Assembly (NCBI GenBank): GCA_041399155.1 | Contig: JAWKTI010000001.1 | Span: 2,170,001 to 2,234,000 of the forward strand | Origin: Zavarzinella sp. | GTDB taxonomy: Bacteria; Planctomycetota; Planctomycetia; Gemmatales; Gemmataceae | Length of the DNA stretch: 64,000 nucleotides | Direction: 5' to 3' | Shown here: positions 54,468 through 63,873 of the stretch, one piece after another | How the letters are laid out: each line of letters begins with the position of its first letter | Numbering within the stretch: position 1 is the stretch's first letter | Program-made: the position numbers and the translations under genes | Notes under the pieces: generated by a model | What the model was told of the DNA's origin: nothing | Seen by the model: the letters and a program-made list of their open reading frames with translations, nothing else | The model's database searches: none

Positions 54468-55520
54468 ATGTTTGGTTACTCTCCACCAAACCGAAAAGCG
54501 TTCACATTGATTGAATTGCTGGTTGTGATTGCCATTATTGCCATTTTGATTGGCCTTTTGCTCCCCGCCGTGCAGAAAGTGCGGGAAGCTGCAAATCGTT
54601 CCAAATGCACCAATAACCTGAAGCAAATTGGTGTAGCACTCCATGCCTACCACGATGTAACAGGGTATTTGCCATCGGCAGGTGTATCTGACCAAGCCCC
54701 TTATGGAACTGGTGGCAGTGGCTGGGGTTCTGCGTGGACAGTTTTTATCCTGCCATACATAGAGCAGGACAACATTTATCGACAATTGGTTTTCACAGGT
54801 CAGTCTGGCTGGGGTGCTGCGGCTACCAACAATTTAACGGTAACCAGAAACGTTAAGATCAACACCTACCTTTGCCCTTCTTCACCAGTAGGTGACACAG
54901 CTCCAAGCCCCATGAGTGGCATTGGTGTCGCACAAGCTAACCACTATGTATCTGTATGTGGTGCTGTGCCTGGATTAATTCCAGGTTTCACGGAAACCCG
55001 TACATGGGTTGGCAATCCTGCTACTGCAGGGTGCTGCGTCGGTGGGATTCTCGGTGGTGGTGGTGCTATGGTTCCAGGAGTTACCAAAGTAACGCTACCT
55101 ACTATTCAGGATGGAACAAGTAACACTATACTCATCAGCGAACAGAATGATTTTCTTTTTACACAGAATGGATCAAAGGTTCGATGGGGAACTGGTTTGT
55201 TACATGGCTGGATGATTGGCTGGCATTCCAGCACTTCTACGTGGAATGGTGGCTCCACGGATGCCCGGATCTTCCAGGGAACTACCGTGCGTTACCGGAT
55301 CAATCAGAAAACTGGTTGGACCAACGCACCAGGGCACTGCGGTGCTTCAGGTGTTTGCGATAACATTGGCACGAATATTCCATTGAACTCTGCCCACACC
55401 GGTGGGGTGAATGCTCTGTTCGGCGATGGTTCAGTGAAGTTCCTGCGGGATTCCACCCAACTGAACATTCTGGCTCAATTGGCCACCCGTGACGATGGTA
55501 TCCCCGTAACACTCGACTAG
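54468..55520 (+). CDS. DUF1559 pilin-like protein
   Basis: 350 residues from ATG 54468 (GAGGA upstream; longer frame from 54402 rejected). Classic prepilin cleavage/methylation site RKAFTLIELLVVIAIIAILI, then LLPAVQKVREAANRSKCTNN and LKQIGVALHAYHDVTGYLPS. DUF1559 core with IQDGTSNTILISEQN and the C-terminal HTGGVNALFGDGSVKFLRDS. Pseudopilin-like, exported and processed by prepilin peptidase, typically present in many copies in planctomycetes. The C39-like gene follows on the same strand 52 bp later. Confidence 0.95.
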   Translation: MFGYSPPNRKAFTLIELLVVIAIIAILIGLLLPAVQKVREAANRSKCTNNLKQIGVALHAYHDVTGYLPSAGVSDQAPYGTGGSGWGSAWTVFILPYIEQDNIYRQLVFTGQSGWGAAATNNLTVTRNVKINTYLCPSSPVGDTAPSPMSGIGVAQANHYVSVCGAVPGLIPGFTETRTWVGNPATAGCCVGGILGGGGAMVPGVTKVTLPTIQDGTSNTILISEQNDFLFTQNGSKVRWGTGLLHGWMIGWHSSTSTWNGGSTDARIFQGTTVRYRINQKTGWTNAPGHCGASGVCDNIGTNIPLNSAHTGGVNALFGDGSVKFLRDSTQLNILAQLATRDDGIPVTLD

Positions 55521-55572
55521 TGAATTGGTTTCCGGTATAGAATGCATCTTTGAACTACCGGAAATTCTTGTC

Positions 55573-56133
55573 ATGGCACAATGGATTCTTTCTCCCACTC
55601 ACCAGTGCAGTGGGATATCCCGCATTTTTGAATTCTGCAACGACGATGGTTTGCCTGCAATGCGTCCCTATACCTGCGGGCACGCTGCCGCCTCTACATT
55701 TCTGACCTACCACGGAGTTGTAAAGCCAGAAGAGCAATCAGCACTGCAGATCATGTCCGCGATCCAGATGCATTTCCCGGCAGATACAATGGGTGGATAT
55801 TTTGGTGTCAGCCGCAGACGAATGGAAAAAATTTGCCGAAATGCTGGTTTGAAACTCACAGTTGTGAAAGGAATCTCAGAATTAAAAGCCAGCTTGGATC
55901 GGTGCGAGCCAGTCATTGTGGTCACCTGGGTACCAGGTCCCGTCATTTTGGGCAAGATGTTGCCACAGGGTCACTGGATGGTCGCCTACGCATACGATGA
56001 AAGCCACATCTACCTGACCAACAAGTTCGGTGGCTGCATGACTTGGGAATTGTTCAGCAAATCGTGGGACCACTGGTTACCCGGACTGATTCAGATGAGA
56101 AACACCGGAATTACGACGACTGCCGCTTTTTAA
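55573..56133 (+). CDS. C39-like papain-fold cysteine peptidase
   Basis: 186 residues from ATG 55573 (longer frame to 55525 rejected). Cys nucleophile in RPYTCGHAAASTFLTYHG and His in GHWMVAYAYDESHIYLTNKFGG, with an Asn/Asp after it, the C39-like order. No signal peptide or transporter domain, so not a bacteriocin exporter. Substrate unknown; inactive relatives exist but both key residues look present here. The last 23 bp overlap the convergent photolyase gene. Confidence 0.78.
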   Translation: MAQWILSPTHQCSGISRIFEFCNDDGLPAMRPYTCGHAAASTFLTYHGVVKPEEQSALQIMSAIQMHFPADTMGGYFGVSRRRMEKICRNAGLKLTVVKGISELKASLDRCEPVIVVTWVPGPVILGKMLPQGHWMVAYAYDESHIYLTNKFGGCMTWELFSKSWDHWLPGLIQMRNTGITTTAAF

Positions 56134-57649
56134 GCCCGCGGACATAACGATAATACCCATCCAACTTGTACTTTTTCGCGGTATTTCCTGAAGACATGAA
56201 TCTGATTGATCCAAATACCTGACGCTCGGGTGCCCATGGTCTGTCGAATAACCCGAAGCACCACAAAATTCCCGTGTAAGAGTTGGGATCTCTGCCATCA
56301 AGCGCGTATTTGTTGTTCAAATGTTCCAGAACAGTGTACGCAGTCTGATGATCAGGCGACCATTCCAGCACCTTTTTTCCCCACAGCATTCGCAGATAGT
56401 TGTGAATTTTGCCTGTGGTCACTAATTCTGTCTGAGCGGCATTCCATAGTTCATCGTGCGTTGCAGAGTTTTCCCACTCCTGCAGAGAATAGGTGTAATC
56501 CCGTTGATCCCGATCGTGCTTGCCAAGGGTTACCTGGGCCCACTCTGGCAGGGTGCTTTTCAAATCGTAGTACGTAGGAATCGTTTCGCCATCGAGATCC
56601 ACGAGCCGAACCTGTGGGATGCCATGTTGCTTATTGCGACAATGATGCCAGTGGTAGCCGACATCACGCCAGGTGAGGGCTTCATCAAGAAAACTGTTCA
56701 CATTGGGATCACCACAAAAATACCCTTCCCGCTTATTTTTGTTAGCAAGGTTCATTTTGTCAGGCGTCCACGGTTCATCGTGGTGCAGCACACGATTGAC
56801 CACATCCTGAATAGCAAGATGGCCATTTCGCAAGTAGACACTTAATCCACTTGCTGCCGTGCGGGCAGGATCGTCCGGATTGTTCCTGCCTTCCGAATAA
56901 TTGTGTAACTTGTTTGTGACAAAATAATCCAGTGCGTTTTGGGCAGCAACTGCACCACCTGCTGTGGTGGCAACGGGTGTTACAGATTGATCAATTGGTA
57001 ACATCGAAACCACTTCGGCGGGATCTTCCCAGTCTTCCCACAATTCAAAAGGTGGAGCCACCACCGAACGATTAACCAGACGTTCCAGGGGATTTGCAGT
57101 TGCTTGTTGCCCATAACTTTCCACAAACAATCGATGGATCCGCGGGCGAATGTGGGCCGCTGCCTTCACCTGCTCGCCCAGCAGTTCCAGTGGAATCATG
57201 CAGTTACTATCCACTGCAACCATTTGCACATCAGTTTTCCCTGCAACTGCTGCCGATTGCTGCGGGACGATAAACACGGGGTAATCATCTGTGACAATCA
57301 AACTGGCGTTCTTCACGATCCCATGTAGCAGCCCACGTGCGGGCTGACTTGCTGTTTCCAGATAAGGCCAGTAATTGACACCTAACTTCTTTGCTGCAAA
57401 GTAGTTATCCTTCATTCCCTGCAACAAAAACGTGTGGTGGCGTGCGTTTGCCCACGGGTAATCGAGTCGCAATCCTTCATAAATAACCAATGGGTGTTTC
57501 AGCTCATTGGCCATATGAACTGCGTAATCTAAAGCATGGTTACTTGTCATGCGTCTGGAAATCTGCATCCAGTAGAAAACATAAGACCCACTTGGATTCA
57601 GAGGTGCGTCATTCAACTTGCGAATGCGGTAATCGTTAAAAGTTGGCAT
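56111..57649 (-). CDS. phr: Class II deoxyribodipyrimidine photolyase
   Basis: 512 residues. N-terminal cofactor domain with YVFYWMQISRRMTSNHALDYA and MANELKHPLVIYEGL; C-terminal FAD domain with LHNYSEGRNNPD, TGKIHNYLRMLWGKKVLEW and the very characteristic NKYALDGRDPNSYTGILWCF...RQVFGSIRFM. These mark the class II (PhrII, plant/animal-like) photolyases, which split UV-made cyclobutane dimers with light. Length is somewhat over the 450-470 norm because of a middle extension (HDEPWTPDKMNLANKNKRE). ATG 57649. Confidence 0.94.
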   Translation of the reverse strand: MPTFNDYRIRKLNDAPLNPSGSYVFYWMQISRRMTSNHALDYAVHMANELKHPLVIYEGLRLDYPWANARHHTFLLQGMKDNYFAAKKLGVNYWPYLETASQPARGLLHGIVKNASLIVTDDYPVFIVPQQSAAVAGKTDVQMVAVDSNCMIPLELLGEQVKAAAHIRPRIHRLFVESYGQQATANPLERLVNRSVVAPPFELWEDWEDPAEVVSMLPIDQSVTPVATTAGGAVAAQNALDYFVTNKLHNYSEGRNNPDDPARTAASGLSVYLRNGHLAIQDVVNRVLHHDEPWTPDKMNLANKNKREGYFCGDPNVNSFLDEALTWRDVGYHWHHCRNKQHGIPQVRLVDLDGETIPTYYDLKSTLPEWAQVTLGKHDRDQRDYTYSLQEWENSATHDELWNAAQTELVTTGKIHNYLRMLWGKKVLEWSPDHQTAYTVLEHLNNKYALDGRDPNSYTGILWCFGLFDRPWAPERQVFGSIRFMSSGNTAKKYKLDGYYRYVRGLKKRQSS

Positions 57650-57716
57650 AAGTTCCCAAACGAACGCTTATTAAACATCAATAGCCAGCTTGAAACAGAA
57701 ATAAAATGAGAATTGA

Positions 57717-58037
57717 TTAATATTTTGGGATTTTTGGATCGATCAATCTGCTCCAGGCATCGATGCCACCTGCCATGCTGGCAACATTGGCTGCACCGTG
57801 CTGCTGCAGGATTGCCGCACCCGATAAACTACGCACCCCGTGGTGGCAGTAAACAATAATTGGCTTGGTCAGATCCAGCTCATCGTGACGTTCGGACAAT
57901 TCACCCAAAGGAATTAAAATACTCTCATGGATGTGGGCGTATTCATACTCCCACGGTTCACGAACATCGACAAGTAAGACATCTTCGGTTTGAGCAAGCA
58001 GCTCTGCCGCCTGTGTGGGGTGGATTTGTTTAATCAT
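57717..58037 (-). CDS. Rhodanese-like domain protein
   Basis: 106 residues, a single rhodanese domain. LLVDVREPWEYEYAHIHES and the active-site loop VYCHHGVRSLSGA with the persulfide cysteine; ASMAGGIDAWSR closes the domain. Such proteins carry sulfur or sense it in trans. The ATG overlaps the TGA of ybeY by four bases (ATGA), so it is translated by coupling. Last gene of the dxr-rseP-lpxB-PlsC-ybeY run. Confidence 0.93.
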   Translation of the reverse strand: MIKQIHPTQAAELLAQTEDVLLVDVREPWEYEYAHIHESILIPLGELSERHDELDLTKPIIVYCHHGVRSLSGAAILQQHGAANVASMAGGIDAWSRLIDPKIPKY

Positions 58038-58483
58038 TCTTCTGTACTCGTGATGTCTGGCAATGAGAGTTTTTTCAGATATTCCCGTTCTTTTTGTCGC
58101 ATTAGAATCTGCTCTTCATCATCATGATCATCGTAACCACAAAGATGAAGGGCACCGTGGATGCTGTACAAGATCAGTTCATTTTCAACTGCGTGACCAC
58201 GTTCTGCTGCCTCCCGCATTGCCACTTCCACACCAATCACAATTTCACCTTCCAGCAATTTCGACTTTTTGCCTGAGTATGGAAAAGTGAGCACATCTGT
58301 GGGGCCTTCGTGCTGCAAAAATTGCATATTCAGACGTGCAATTGTCTGATCTTCAACAAAAGCGAGCACAATTTTAGCATTCCCTACTTTTTCACCTTCC
58401 AGCACCGTCGTCACTGCGGTGCGTAATTGCTGGAAGGGCAATTCCATTTTTTCCTGCGGGCTGGAAATCGACACTTTAATCAT
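58034..58483 (-). CDS. ybeY: Endoribonuclease YbeY (16S rRNA maturation factor)
   Basis: 149 residues from ATG 58483, whose first bases lie inside the last codons of the PlsC gene (8-nt overlap, ATGATTAA); a longer frame to 58549 adds only PlsC-shadow residues. The zinc-site signature YSIHGALHLCGYDDHDD (HGxLHLxGxDH) and GPTDVLTFPYSG are diagnostic. YbeY trims rRNA 3' ends and takes part in ribosome quality control. The stop overlaps the rhodanese start. Confidence 0.95.
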   Translation of the reverse strand: MIKVSISSPQEKMELPFQQLRTAVTTVLEGEKVGNAKIVLAFVEDQTIARLNMQFLQHEGPTDVLTFPYSGKKSKLLEGEIVIGVEVAMREAAERGHAVENELILYSIHGALHLCGYDDHDDEEQILMRQKEREYLKKLSLPDITSTEE

Positions 58484-60350
58484 TGGATTCCCCCATGCCA
58501 ATTTGACCTGGCTCCAGTGGTGGTAGCCCCAGTTCCGCGCGTGCAACAAGCAATTCCTGCATTAGAAATTGACGGGTTTTCATCTGATCCTGCAAAATTT
58601 CTTCAGTTAACTCTACCGGACCATGGACGCCAAACGAAATTGCACGCCAGAAGTCAATCGACTTGTTTTTTCCAGGTGGCCCTTTGAAGTACGAAGTAAA
58701 ACTGCCCCAATTCCCTTCGATCCAGACACAATACACAGGAATGGTGGGTCGGTCCTGAAGAATATGCCATATTCCGCGTCCAAAGCGGCGAAGCACCTGG
58801 CTTTCCTTGCGTCGCAAATATGCTTCAGGAAAGATAACGACGCACTCTCCACGGTCCAGTGCGGCAACGGCCTCCTGCAACTCAGGTGCCTCTTTTCGAA
58901 AACCAGCATCAGCCACCCGAATAGTGCCCACCAGTTTCATCAGAGGATAAATGAGTTTTTTATCATAAAAAGCACTCGTCATCAGTGGTGTCATTGGGCT
59001 GGGGACAATTTTGCCTAACAGTACCGGATCCATGTAGGCGGCGTGGTTGGCGATAATGATGCACGGCCCACGTGTGGGTAAAATTGCTTGCCCACTGGTA
59101 CGGAACCGGTAAACAGGCCAAAGAAGCAGTTCCAGTAACGCCTCGAAGGCGGGCAAAGTAAAGTTGAGAATAAACAGGATCAGTATGCCAAAAGAACTGA
59201 CAATCGTTGCAAGTACCCAATATTTCTGAAGTTGTGGCGAATTTTGTGGCAACAGATACGCCAGGATGACCGTAAAGGCGAGTCCCAGTACCCAGCCAAC
59301 AATTGCCCATGTGGTAGTGAAAATCGGCGAAATGTGATTGGTCCACAGGTTGTAAAGGTGAACAATCGGTGTTGTTGCCATCCCGATGCCAATACCCACC
59401 AGAATCAGATTCCATGTCCAGTGGTGGCTAAAATAACCCACCGTGGTACCGATCAGGATAAGTACAGGACCATAAACAAGGCCAGCAGCAACGCGATACG
59501 AGTGCCGCTGAAACCAACTGAAAAGAGCACCTCCCGCAACTGAAAGACCAAACCAGAGCATTGTTTTTGGGAAAGTCGGGTTTGTTGCATCGGTGAAAAA
59601 GTTACTCCGTAACACTCCTGCCAGCAAAGCACTTAGTGTGAATGCCCACCAGACAATCCCAAACCAGCACGCTCTCCCAAAGCGGGAAAACCAGATCTGT
59701 GCTCCAGCCTGAAACAGACGACGCTGCACACCAAAAGTGCGATCGGCGTTCTGTGGGGGATTTGCCCACAAGCAAGTAGTAACCAAGCTGATCAATGAGA
59801 AAATGAACACACTCTCAGAAATTCCAAGTTGCAACCGACTGCCCACCAGTAGTGCAAGGGTGCTGCCCGCAAACATAGCAGCCAGAATAGCCCCCAGCAA
59901 GACAGGTTTTGACCACCCACTTTGCTGCAATGTGGAGTTCAGTGAAATGTTCCCAATGACCAGGTTTGTTGCAAGAAGAATTCCAATCAAGCCAATAAAA
60001 CTGAGCCAGGGGGCATTTTCGTTGAAGAAAAATAACAGCACGATGATGCAGATCAACGCCTGAATGGTGATTGCAAACGACTTCAATTGTGAAAAGCGGT
60101 GCAACAATCCCAAGGCGGGTGCCGCAAGCAACATCGGGAAAAAGAAAAACCCAAGAACCAACGCAATCTGCTTCGGCTGATAGCTGAAAATGCTGTTAAA
60201 ATTCCACTGACCAATCAGTTGGCCATAACTGCCAATTATCAGCAACGTGATAAACGATGCCTGTGCATACGCACCGACCAGGTAAGCAATCAGCCTCCCA
60301 CGCGCGATCGCGCTTGCTTTGTCCAGCATCAAATTTTCTCTTGGTAGCAT
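58476..60350 (-). CDS. LplT-like transporter fused to PlsC acyltransferase
   Basis: 624 residues: an N-terminal MFS-like permease with about 11-12 hydrophobic helices (to ~420) resembling the lysophospholipid transporter LplT, then a PlsC acyltransferase domain with IANHAAYMDP (HX4D catalytic), FPEAYLRRKESQ and VYCVWIEGNWGS. In E. coli, LplT and Aas work together to take up and reacylate lysophospholipids; here the acyl-ACP synthetase part of Aas is missing. ATG 60350, with MLDK at 60329 as alternative. Ends overlapping ybeY by 8 nt. Confidence 0.88.
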   Translation of the reverse strand: MLPRENLMLDKASAIARGRLIAYLVGAYAQASFITLLIIGSYGQLIGQWNFNSIFSYQPKQIALVLGFFFFPMLLAAPALGLLHRFSQLKSFAITIQALICIIVLLFFFNENAPWLSFIGLIGILLATNLVIGNISLNSTLQQSGWSKPVLLGAILAAMFAGSTLALLVGSRLQLGISESVFIFSLISLVTTCLWANPPQNADRTFGVQRRLFQAGAQIWFSRFGRACWFGIVWWAFTLSALLAGVLRSNFFTDATNPTFPKTMLWFGLSVAGGALFSWFQRHSYRVAAGLVYGPVLILIGTTVGYFSHHWTWNLILVGIGIGMATTPIVHLYNLWTNHISPIFTTTWAIVGWVLGLAFTVILAYLLPQNSPQLQKYWVLATIVSSFGILILFILNFTLPAFEALLELLLWPVYRFRTSGQAILPTRGPCIIIANHAAYMDPVLLGKIVPSPMTPLMTSAFYDKKLIYPLMKLVGTIRVADAGFRKEAPELQEAVAALDRGECVVIFPEAYLRRKESQVLRRFGRGIWHILQDRPTIPVYCVWIEGNWGSFTSYFKGPPGKNKSIDFWRAISFGVHGPVELTEEILQDQMKTRQFLMQELLVARAELGLPPLEPGQIGMGESND

Positions 60351-60416
60351 CGGGAAATTTTATCAACCTGTCGCAAAGCGGCCCCGAAAAACAGTTTCCA
60401 AATTAAAGGACGGGTT

Positions 60417-61553
60417 TTACTGCTGTTTGAGGGGCGAATGGGATGCTGTCAGCCAGTTCGCAAGTTTGGCACAGGCACCCGGCTGGGCGATTGCTTCGGC
60501 CAGTGTTGTCAATTCCGCCCGCACCGCCTGAAGTTGAGTGGGATTTTCCAACCAATCTAACATCTTATTTGCTAAGAGTTTAGAGCAATCGCGTTCACTG
60601 ATCACTTCGGGAAAAATTTGCTTGTCTGCCAGCAGATTCACCAGAGTAATGAACCGCACATTCATAATCAACGGCTTTATTTTTTTTGCAAGTCGCTTGA
60701 TTCGGTAAGTGATGACTGCCGGCGTACGATAATACATCAATTCAAGGCTGACGGAACCAGAAACTGCCAGGCATGCTTGAGAAGCCGCGATGATTTCTGG
60801 CGTTTTACCCACATATACGGTTACGGGCAGTGCGGAATTACCAAGGATCCTGGTTGCCATATCCGCCTGAAGGGAATTGTAAGACGCCACTAGAAAGCGA
60901 GTTTGTGGCAGTACAGAAAGTATTAACTTTGCAGCACCCAACATATCTTTCAAATTGCGCAGAACTTCCTGATTTCTGGAGCCTGGTAACAGGCCGATCA
61001 CCGGCCCACCTTTCTGTGCACCCTCAATCCAATGCTGGTCGAGTTGTCGTCTTTTCAATTCATCGAAATATGGATGGCCAATGTACGTGGTGGGCACACC
61101 ATGTTTCTCCAGCCATTCATGTTCAAATGGCAAACAGGAAAACACATGGTCGCACAGTCGTTTCATTTTTTTGACCCGCCACGATGCCCACGCCCAGATC
61201 TGTGGTGGGACAAAAAAGTAAACGGGTATGCCATGCTTTCGAGCACGTTCGGCCAGTTTCCAATGGAAACCAGGATAGTCAATCATGATCAGGGCATTTG
61301 GGCGTTGGGTGCGAAAAAAATCCTCCGCTTGATCAAGTAGCCGTTTGAATGTGCGGAGTTGTTTCAGGACCGCACTGATCCCCATTACGGAATGGTTGCT
61401 CAGTGGGTAAAGCAATTGGCAGCCTTCGGCGGCCATCGCATCACCACCGAAGCCGGAAATCTGCACATCTGGCTGACAGGTTTTCAGTGCACGGATCAGG
61501 TTGGTGGCGTGCATTTCTCCGCTTGGTTCACCAGCACTGATAAAAAAATGCAT
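60417..61553 (-). CDS. lpxB: Lipid-A-disaccharide synthase
   Basis: 378 residues from ATG 61553, supported by GGAG five bases upstream; the longer frame to 61652 is read through rseP's 3' end. GT19 glycosyltransferase joining UDP-diacylglucosamine and lipid X, a lipid A step. Signatures: MHFFISAGEPSGEMHATNLI, MIDYPGFHWKLAERARKHGI, FFVPPQIWAWASWR and GLLPGSRNQEVLRNL. It shows that this planctomycete can make lipid A. Between rseP (55 bp upstream) and the PlsC gene. Confidence 0.95.
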   Translation of the reverse strand: MHFFISAGEPSGEMHATNLIRALKTCQPDVQISGFGGDAMAAEGCQLLYPLSNHSVMGISAVLKQLRTFKRLLDQAEDFFRTQRPNALIMIDYPGFHWKLAERARKHGIPVYFFVPPQIWAWASWRVKKMKRLCDHVFSCLPFEHEWLEKHGVPTTYIGHPYFDELKRRQLDQHWIEGAQKGGPVIGLLPGSRNQEVLRNLKDMLGAAKLILSVLPQTRFLVASYNSLQADMATRILGNSALPVTVYVGKTPEIIAASQACLAVSGSVSLELMYYRTPAVITYRIKRLAKKIKPLIMNVRFITLVNLLADKQIFPEVISERDCSKLLANKMLDWLENPTQLQAVRAELTTLAEAIAQPGACAKLANWLTASHSPLKQQ

Positions 61554-61608
61554 TGACTCCACCTGAAAAGATAGTCGTAAGTACTTAATTTGTAAGCACT
61601 TAGTACTG

Positions 61609-63873
61609 CTAGAAGAACAATCGTCGGATGTCGTTATACATAGCGAACGCAAACAGCATCAAAATGAGCACCAACCCGATGATCAATGCCCAATCCATAA
61701 CACGATCCGGGGCTGGTTTGCCACGGATTTTCTCATAAATGAGAAACACCATGTGCCCACCGTCCATCACAGGAATTGGCAGGAAGTTGACGACTGCCAG
61801 ATTGATGCTGACCAGCCCCAGAAACACCAGAAACTGCCAACGGTCGTATCCAGCAATCTTGTAGGAGATATTCGCAATCGACAGTGGCCCACTGATACTT
61901 TTCAGCGAAATCTGGCGGAATACTGTGGCGTAAAGCGTCTGGTAGATATTTTTCAGAGTTCGGATAGTGCGTTTCCCACCCAACTTCAACGCATCCAGAT
62001 AAGTATCCGCTTTTTTGATTTGCGTATCGTACGCCAACATCAGCCCACGGTCTTCCAGTGGCCAGGATTTGTTTTCTTTACATTCCAGGGGCAGGGTAAT
62101 AATGTTTTCACCACTTCCATCGGTCCGTTTTACCTTCAATTCCATTGCATCGCTTGGTCGGTTCTGCATCAAACCGAATAGCGCAGCGCCGGAATGCAGA
62201 TTGAGCGTATCCCAGGAACCCATTTTGAACTGGTCTTTCTTCACCAGTTCGGAAAAACGAACTTCGGTAATGATGTCCCCTTCCCGCAGACCATTTTTTG
62301 CTGCAAGTGATTCTGGATCGATTGTGTCTACAGTCAAATCGATGTAGTAAGCCAGCCCCAAACCAGAAATGGCCATGGGTGCATTCCGACCACCGATCGA
62401 TTCACCATTCGATTCCAGAACTTTGTCCCATTTGGTGGTAAAGGTCATTAATTTGCCAGTTTTTTCATCGCCCGTTGGGCTGCGCAGTACTTCAATTTTA
62501 ACTTCCAGATTCGTGCTGGTAGCTGCCCACTTTTCTAATTCAAACGACAATTGGAATGGATCATAAAGTACTTCTTCAATCCCCACCTTTTGGTCTTTGC
62601 TCTTTTCTTCAACAAAGCGTTTGATCCCACCTTCGTTGGTGGTAACCTGAATAGCTACGAGCCGATCCCCACCAGTGTGGTCCTCGACATTGGCAGTTTT
62701 CATCCGACTGTCGCTACCATCATCAGCCTTGGCGGTGGCAGCGGGCCCATTGGCACGAAGTGCTGCCAGTCGCCCCATTTGAAAACGCACACCAGGTATT
62801 TCACGTGCATAAGGTACAGCAACTTCAAAATGAAAGCGTTTTCCTTCCCTTTCCACGACAACAATCATCGGTTTGCCGAGCATCAGCTTCTGGCGTCGGG
62901 CAAATTCCTCATATACCCTCTTCGTGACACCATCCGGGTCAACGTAAGTGGGGATATCGCTGACTTTCTTTGGGTCGGTGGGATCATAAGAGCATGCCAC
63001 GATCTGGTCATTCGCCTGAAAGCCATTTCCGTTCTCATCAACGGCTAATCGTCCGGGACGCGGCAATTTCATTAATTCCAGCATCGGCGGTAATTTTCGA
63101 GGCATTTTCAACTGATTGGCCGGCCCGATACCAATGGTGGGATAAAGCTCATCAGGTGCACGCGTCGCAACAAGTGTTAATTCCCGCGTTTTCTCATCTC
63201 CATCAACGATCAGAGGAATAGCTTCCCCTTTGGAAGAACTCATGATGGTGGGTTTGATGTCATCAAACGAGGGTTTCTCGATGCTGGCAATTTTCTGAAT
63301 TCGATCACCAGCCCGAATATCTGCTTCCCATGCGGGTGAGCCAACCGAGACATAACCAACAACGGCTGGTGGTTCTTCGACACCATGTTTGTAAGCAATC
63401 AGGAAGCAGGTGCATCCCATGATCACGTTCATGATGACGCCCGCAGAAATAATCAGCATTCGCTGGTAGACCGACTTATTCTTAAATGAACGTGGATCTT
63501 CTTCAGCGTCTTCAGAGTCGCCGTTTTCGCCTTCACCCACCATTTTGACGAAACCGCCCAATGGGATCCAGCCGATTTTGTAGGTGGTTTCGCCATATTT
63601 GAACTGGCAGAACGGCAGCGCCTGCCCAAATCCAATGCTGAAGGTTTCTACGTGAACATCGCACCATTTGGCAGCCAGAAAATGGCCCAATTCGTGGATA
63701 AAGATCACCAGCCCCAGCCCCAGTGCTGCCAGACCCAGTTCCAGAACATTCAGTTGCAGGTAATAAATGCCGAATATGACGATCATCAGCATCACCAGCG
63801 AACCGTAATTGGTGCTTTTACGCGGTGCCTGCTGACTTACGGTTGAGAGATTGTTATTTTCCGGTTTATCCAC
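61609..63873 (-). CDS. rseP: Site-2 membrane metalloprotease (RseP/M50), enlarged
   Basis: 754 residues from GTG 63873, chosen because GGAGG (63881-63885) lies seven bases upstream; the frame runs on to ATG 63897. Zinc motif FIHELGHFLAAKWCDVHVETF, IPLGGFVKMVGEGE, and the second metal-ligand motif NFLPIPVMDGGHMVFL. PDZ-like domains lie around 170-260 (VGSPAWEADIRAGDRIQK) and 480-560 (DPESLAAKNGLREGDIITE). With E. coli RseP at about 450 residues, the ~300 extra residues lie between and around the PDZ domains. Roles include regulated intramembrane proteolysis. Overlaps dxr by 37 bp. Confidence 0.93.
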   Translation of the reverse strand: MDKPENNNLSTVSQQAPRKSTNYGSLVMLMIVIFGIYYLQLNVLELGLAALGLGLVIFIHELGHFLAAKWCDVHVETFSIGFGQALPFCQFKYGETTYKIGWIPLGGFVKMVGEGENGDSEDAEEDPRSFKNKSVYQRMLIISAGVIMNVIMGCTCFLIAYKHGVEEPPAVVGYVSVGSPAWEADIRAGDRIQKIASIEKPSFDDIKPTIMSSSKGEAIPLIVDGDEKTRELTLVATRAPDELYPTIGIGPANQLKMPRKLPPMLELMKLPRPGRLAVDENGNGFQANDQIVACSYDPTDPKKVSDIPTYVDPDGVTKRVYEEFARRQKLMLGKPMIVVVEREGKRFHFEVAVPYAREIPGVRFQMGRLAALRANGPAATAKADDGSDSRMKTANVEDHTGGDRLVAIQVTTNEGGIKRFVEEKSKDQKVGIEEVLYDPFQLSFELEKWAATSTNLEVKIEVLRSPTGDEKTGKLMTFTTKWDKVLESNGESIGGRNAPMAISGLGLAYYIDLTVDTIDPESLAAKNGLREGDIITEVRFSELVKKDQFKMGSWDTLNLHSGAALFGLMQNRPSDAMELKVKRTDGSGENIITLPLECKENKSWPLEDRGLMLAYDTQIKKADTYLDALKLGGKRTIRTLKNIYQTLYATVFRQISLKSISGPLSIANISYKIAGYDRWQFLVFLGLVSINLAVVNFLPIPVMDGGHMVFLIYEKIRGKPAPDRVMDWALIIGLVLILMLFAFAMYNDIRRLFF

